Assembly: GCA_019828545.1 (NCBI GenBank)
Contig: JACVRA010000109.1
Location: 434,001-498,000, forward strand
Reading direction: 5' to 3'
DNA from: Paracamarosporium sp. OC-R06-R3
Taxonomy: Eukaryota > Ascomycota > Dothideomycetes > Pleosporales > Didymosphaeriaceae
DNA: 64,000 bases
Part shown: in pieces, positions 61,123-64,000 of the stretch
Layout: each line of letters starts with the position of its first letter
Position numbering within the stretch: the stretch's first letter is position 1
Notes under the pieces: model-generated
The model's database searches: none
What the model was told of the DNA's origin: nothing
What the model saw: the letters and a program-made list of their open reading frames with translations, nothing else
Program-made: the position numbers and the translations under genes

Positions 61123-62106
61123 TTACATTTTTGCGCGCATCTTTGCACTATTCATTCTCTTTCCCTCATCATCTTGTTCCGAAACCGTTAGGTTGGGAAG
61201 CAACATCGGCATAATTCTCCGTGGCCTTGACCCGACCACAACGTTGTATTTGTCAAAGTCTGTAACGCCCTTCTTCCTTAGGAAATCCTCATCAAGTTCG
61301 AGACACCCGTTGACTTCTGCCGCAGGCGCACACAGCATCGCAAGGATGGCATCCGAATATATCGTCGGCTTACGCAGGTCGTGGGCACTGTCTTTCTCTG
61401 CGGTCTTGGTAGCAGCACTCTGGATCGCTACGGCAGGCCAGATACTCGTAATGGCCATGTCCTGCTTGCCTTCTCTTTGCCAGTCCATCGCTAAGCCCTT
61501 GGTGAGCACGCTCATGCCTACCTTGCCCATTGCATAGGCGGTTTTACCCCTGAAGAAGCGTGAATATATGGGCGGGCTAACGACAATGATGCGGCCTTTC
61601 CACCCGTTCGCCTTGAAATGTGGGAGGGAGGCCTGCACAGCGCCGTACAGGCCTTCCACATTGACGCGCTGCATGAGCTGGAAGCGCTTCATAGGTGTAT
61701 CCTCAACGCTTGCCCACCAAATGGCGCCCGAGTTGTACACCAACACGTCGAGACGTCGATACGTTTTGACTGTTTCATCGAGCAAGTTCTGAATGCTGCT
61801 GTAGTCACGCGTGTCCACGGCGACAGCGGTTGCTTCCCCGCCGGCTTCGCGGATTTCGCGCTCGACCGTGCTGATGGTGGATTGCGGGGAATTTGGGTCA
61901 GGAGGAAAAGCAGTGGCAGTCGAGGCGTCCGACGTTGTCTTCGCCGCCACGACAACTGGATACGGGTCAGCCATCTCTGGGACTCGTAGACGGCAGACAG
62001 TGCACTCACCCGCGTACCCGTTCTTGGCCAGATCGACAGCTACCTGTCTCCCTATGCCGCGAGAAGCGCCTACGACGAGGGCTACCTTTTGCTCTGACCT
62101 CGCCAT
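61123..62106 (-). CDS. Short-chain dehydrogenase/reductase, HSDL2-like, with PTS1-like C-terminus
   Basis: Exons 62106-62010 and 61955-61123 (54-bp intron in phase with the frame) encode 309 residues. Removing the intron restores a regular strand, AVVVAAKT, after NGY, in place of the unlikely read-through ECTVCRLRVPEM. The Rossmann glycine motif VGASRGIG (13-19), NSG in place of the usual NAG (107-109), catalytic Ser159, Tyr173 and Lys177 (TAYAMGK) are all intact. SPPIYSRFF before the catalytic Tyr and the WPAVAIQSAAT segment after it resemble hydroxysteroid dehydrogenase-like 2. HSDL2 proteins also carry a sterol-carrier domain, which is absent here. The protein ends AKM, a variant of the peroxisome signal. 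The substrate is unknown. Confidence 0.88.
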   Translation of the reverse strand: MARSEQKVALVVGASRGIGRQVAVDLAKNGYAGECTVCRLRVPEMADPYPVVVAAKTTSDASTATAFPPDPNSPQSTISTVEREIREAGGEATAVAVDTRDYSSIQNLLDETVKTYRRLDVLVYNSGAIWWASVEDTPMKRFQLMQRVNVEGLYGAVQASLPHFKANGWKGRIIVVSPPIYSRFFRGKTAYAMGKVGMSVLTKGLAMDWQREGKQDMAITSIWPAVAIQSAATKTAEKDSAHDLRKPTIYSDAILAMLCAPAAEVNGCLELDEDFLRKKGVTDFDKYNVVVGSRPRRIMPMLLPNLTVSEQDDEGKRMNSAKMRAKM

Positions 62107-62550
62107 GCCTGATGCACCTACGTGCTACGTGAGCGACCGCAGTGCCTCGCTCTGGATGAGAGCTTATATAGAGTTGCACACAACATGCAACGGATTCTGA
62201 CCTCCTCGCCTCGGCTCAGGCAGAGGACACGCACGTCGTTGCGCGCGGAGGGTGCATGATTACTGATGCGGAGAGGTAGCCCCTAGCTTTCACAGCCGAG
62301 GTTGCCAAGAGGTTGCCAAGCCGACCCCGTTCATGGAGCATACTACGGCCCCCTCTACGCACCTATCGCTGGTCAAGTCGGTCCCTACCTGAAAAGGTTG
62401 CCAGTAAATACCTCGGCGTCGTCGGGCAAGTATCACATGCTCTGGCCCCGCCTGCCAACGAGCCGGGCACCGCATCGTCACATGATATGAGGACTTAACC
62501 CGCAGAGCCGCACTTCAGCATATCTCATCCGGAACACCGTCCTCTGAGCA
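62107..62550. promoter_or_regulatory. Shared bidirectional promoter of SDR and kappa GST
   Basis: 444 bp separate two divergent start codons. TATATAAG on the minus strand (62170-62163) is a likely TATA box 57-64 bp upstream of the SDR ATG. No TATA box was recognised for the GST. Confidence 0.5.
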
Positions 62551-63626
62551 ATGATCATGTCTGGCGGCAAGATAACAGCATATCTCGACTGCGGTAGGTT
62601 CTCTGCCATCCTACGGAACCACGCGCCCGCTACTCTGACCACACACGCCAGTGTCACCCTTCTCCTACTTCGCTCTCATCCACCTCGAGAAAAACAAAGC
62701 ACTCCTCGAATCTCACCATGTAGAAATAGAGTGCGTGCACCAGTCCATATCCGTCGGTTTGCAGACCCACATGTACCTGCAAACGCATGGGACCATGCTG
62801 TGCCTCAGCCCCCCGCACACGGACGACCCACTTCTCCATGCTGTAGTTTCCCGTGCTGACGTCTACAGTATAGTGCCCGTCTTTCTGGGCGGTATCATGG
62901 AAGGTAGCGGTACGTACATTCGCATTGGATTGGTTCATGACACACACTCGAGCAAACCGAGAACTTCATCATGCTGAGTCGTGTTACAAGGTAACAAGCC
63001 CCCATGGACGCTTTCCGCCAAAGCCACGTATTCAAAACCCGACGCTGCTCGAGCAAAACGCTATTTTGGTACCCCGAACTTGCAGACGCCATCGTTCTTC
63101 CCCATCCTCTCACTACTTCCACAACGTGTTCTAGTGTGCGTGAAAGCTGCGCACTCCAGCCTTTATGTGCAGATTTTTCTAGACATATTCACTGCGATGT
63201 GGGAAGAGGGGCTGGATGTCAGCAAGGCAGACATACTTTCTCGAATTTTGTCAAACAAACTCGAAGACAATCAGGTCCAGGAGATTATGCACAAGGCTAC
63301 CACGCCCGAGTATAAACAAGCACTCAACGCCAACACGAAGGAAGCCCTCGACAGAGGTGCATTCGGATGTCCATGGTTCTGGGTGCGGAACGCGAGAGGT
63401 GACGAGGAGCCGTTCTTTGGAAGTGACAGGTATGTATATTTCCTTCTGGTGGGGATCTACTGCAACTTGAGTAGGGTTTCTGTTGGTGGATCATCTTGCA
63501 TATCACTTTGAAGCAGGGGTTTCAGGGCGTGAAGCTAACCATGCTAGGTTTCACTTCATGTGGCAACATCTGGAGCTGCCGTGGAAGGATATCGAGTTAT
63601 TGCCGCCTCAGCGGGCGAAGATCTGA
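62551..63626 (+). CDS. Kappa-class glutathione S-transferase (2-hydroxychromene-2-carboxylate isomerase/DsbA fold)
   Basis: Five exons (62551-62593, 62652-62730, 62869-62909, 62991-63429, 63548-63626) with introns of 58, 138, 81 and 118 bp give 226 residues, the usual GST-kappa length. ITAYLD leads across intron 1 to VSPFSYFAL, with the conserved Ser16 in SPFSY at the glutathione thiol. The next junctions restore VEIDIVPVFLGGIME and GNKPPW, as in fungal homologues. GAFGCPWFWV and SDRFHFMW close the DsbA-like fold. The enzyme conjugates or isomerises with glutathione, and relatives sit in mitochondria and peroxisomes. The C-terminus AKI is close to but not a canonical PTS1. ATG at 62557 is an alternative start, two codons on. 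Confidence 0.88.
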
Positions 63627-64000
63627 TTTGCTAGCAGTGCATTTAGATAGAATACGGAAACCGTGGGGATCGGTACGTGTGCAAGGCGCGGCCACAGCAC
63701 GGACAGTGGAAGTAGTGTGAACGTGTATATTATCTATCCTAAATTTTACACAGGATACTAGCCAATATCACGTCAAGCTTAGCTAGTTGATCAAGTTACA
63801 GGTATTGGACGATGCCATTTGAATAAAGTCGTGGACGTTCCCGTACTCCAGCAAGCCGGAACTTTCGGTAGGCTCAAGTAGTTATTGATGTCTCATTTCA
63901 ACGCCGTCTTGTCTTCATCCGCGGGGGATCGGCCTGTGACACCATTGATGAAGGTTTTGACAGTCCCTACCGGAACGGCTACTTACATCCCCAGACAGCT
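63627..64000. other. Right-end flank, no gene seen
   Basis: 374 bp with the GST 3' UTR. No frame of note. The next gene, if any, begins outside the window. Confidence 0.4.

Overview
The window reads as nuclear DNA of a filamentous ascomycete, most likely a Dothideomycete and perhaps Pleosporales. The basis is many short GT-AG introns (mostly 46-60 bp), a fungal-type cellulose-binding LPMO, a HET-domain pseudogene, a fungal sugar porter, a GH18 chitinase and GPI/chitin-binding surface proteins. There is no rRNA, CRISPR array or recognisable transposon. The lineage is inferred from gene style only. All exon-intron models were made by hand, from reading-frame continuity, splice signals and protein-family match.

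Layout. 1-2463: no convincing gene, only a degenerate tRNA-like element. 2464-3541(+): AA9 LPMO with CBM1. 4120-5805(-): secreted type-B carboxylesterase. 6361-7518(-): HET-domain pseudogene with two nonsense codons. 8341-9678(-): uncharacterised five-exon protein. 10175-12784(-): septin-like GTPase with a C-terminal membrane segment. 13690-15430(-): NTF2+RRM+RGG protein of the G3BP type. 16421-20760(-): very long, disordered, charged protein with a CCHC-like zinc motif split by an intron. 21159-22375(-): glutaminyl-peptide cyclotransferase. 23536-25592(+): MFS sugar porter. 25863-27250(-): five-exon mitochondrial two-pass membrane protein. 27796-28706(+): Mn superoxide dismutase with a secretory leader. 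29029-29521(+): small unknown protein. 29522-32919: gene-poor. 32920-34321(+): GH18 chitinase. 36017-36397(+): tiny Ser/Thr-rich GPI-type protein. 38301-60547(-): one giant gene of about 22 kb. 61123-62106(-) and 62551-63626(+): divergent HSDL2-like SDR and kappa-class GST.

The outstanding feature is the giant gene. A single uninterrupted exon of 19,994 bp plus two short exons encode a predicted secreted protein of about 7,370 residues. It has a signal peptide, an N-terminal PAN/Apple-like module and thousands of residues of Leu/Pro/Ser/Gly repeats of at least five kinds. One kind is a run of 60/81-bp minisatellite repeats; another is a recurrent motif ending in a cysteine pair. Two more PAN-like modules follow, then a hevein-type chitin-binding domain whose coding sequence is split by an intron, then an acidic Trp-rich tail. 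I know of no described protein with this whole architecture. It looks like a giant cell-wall or surface protein anchored to chitin.

Several genes share an extracellular or wall theme (LPMO-CBM1, esterase, chitinase, GPI-type protein, secreted SOD, giant protein). They are separated by housekeeping genes and do not form an obvious co-regulated cluster. The SDR and GST share one 444-bp intergenic region, and both end in peroxisome-signal-like tripeptides.
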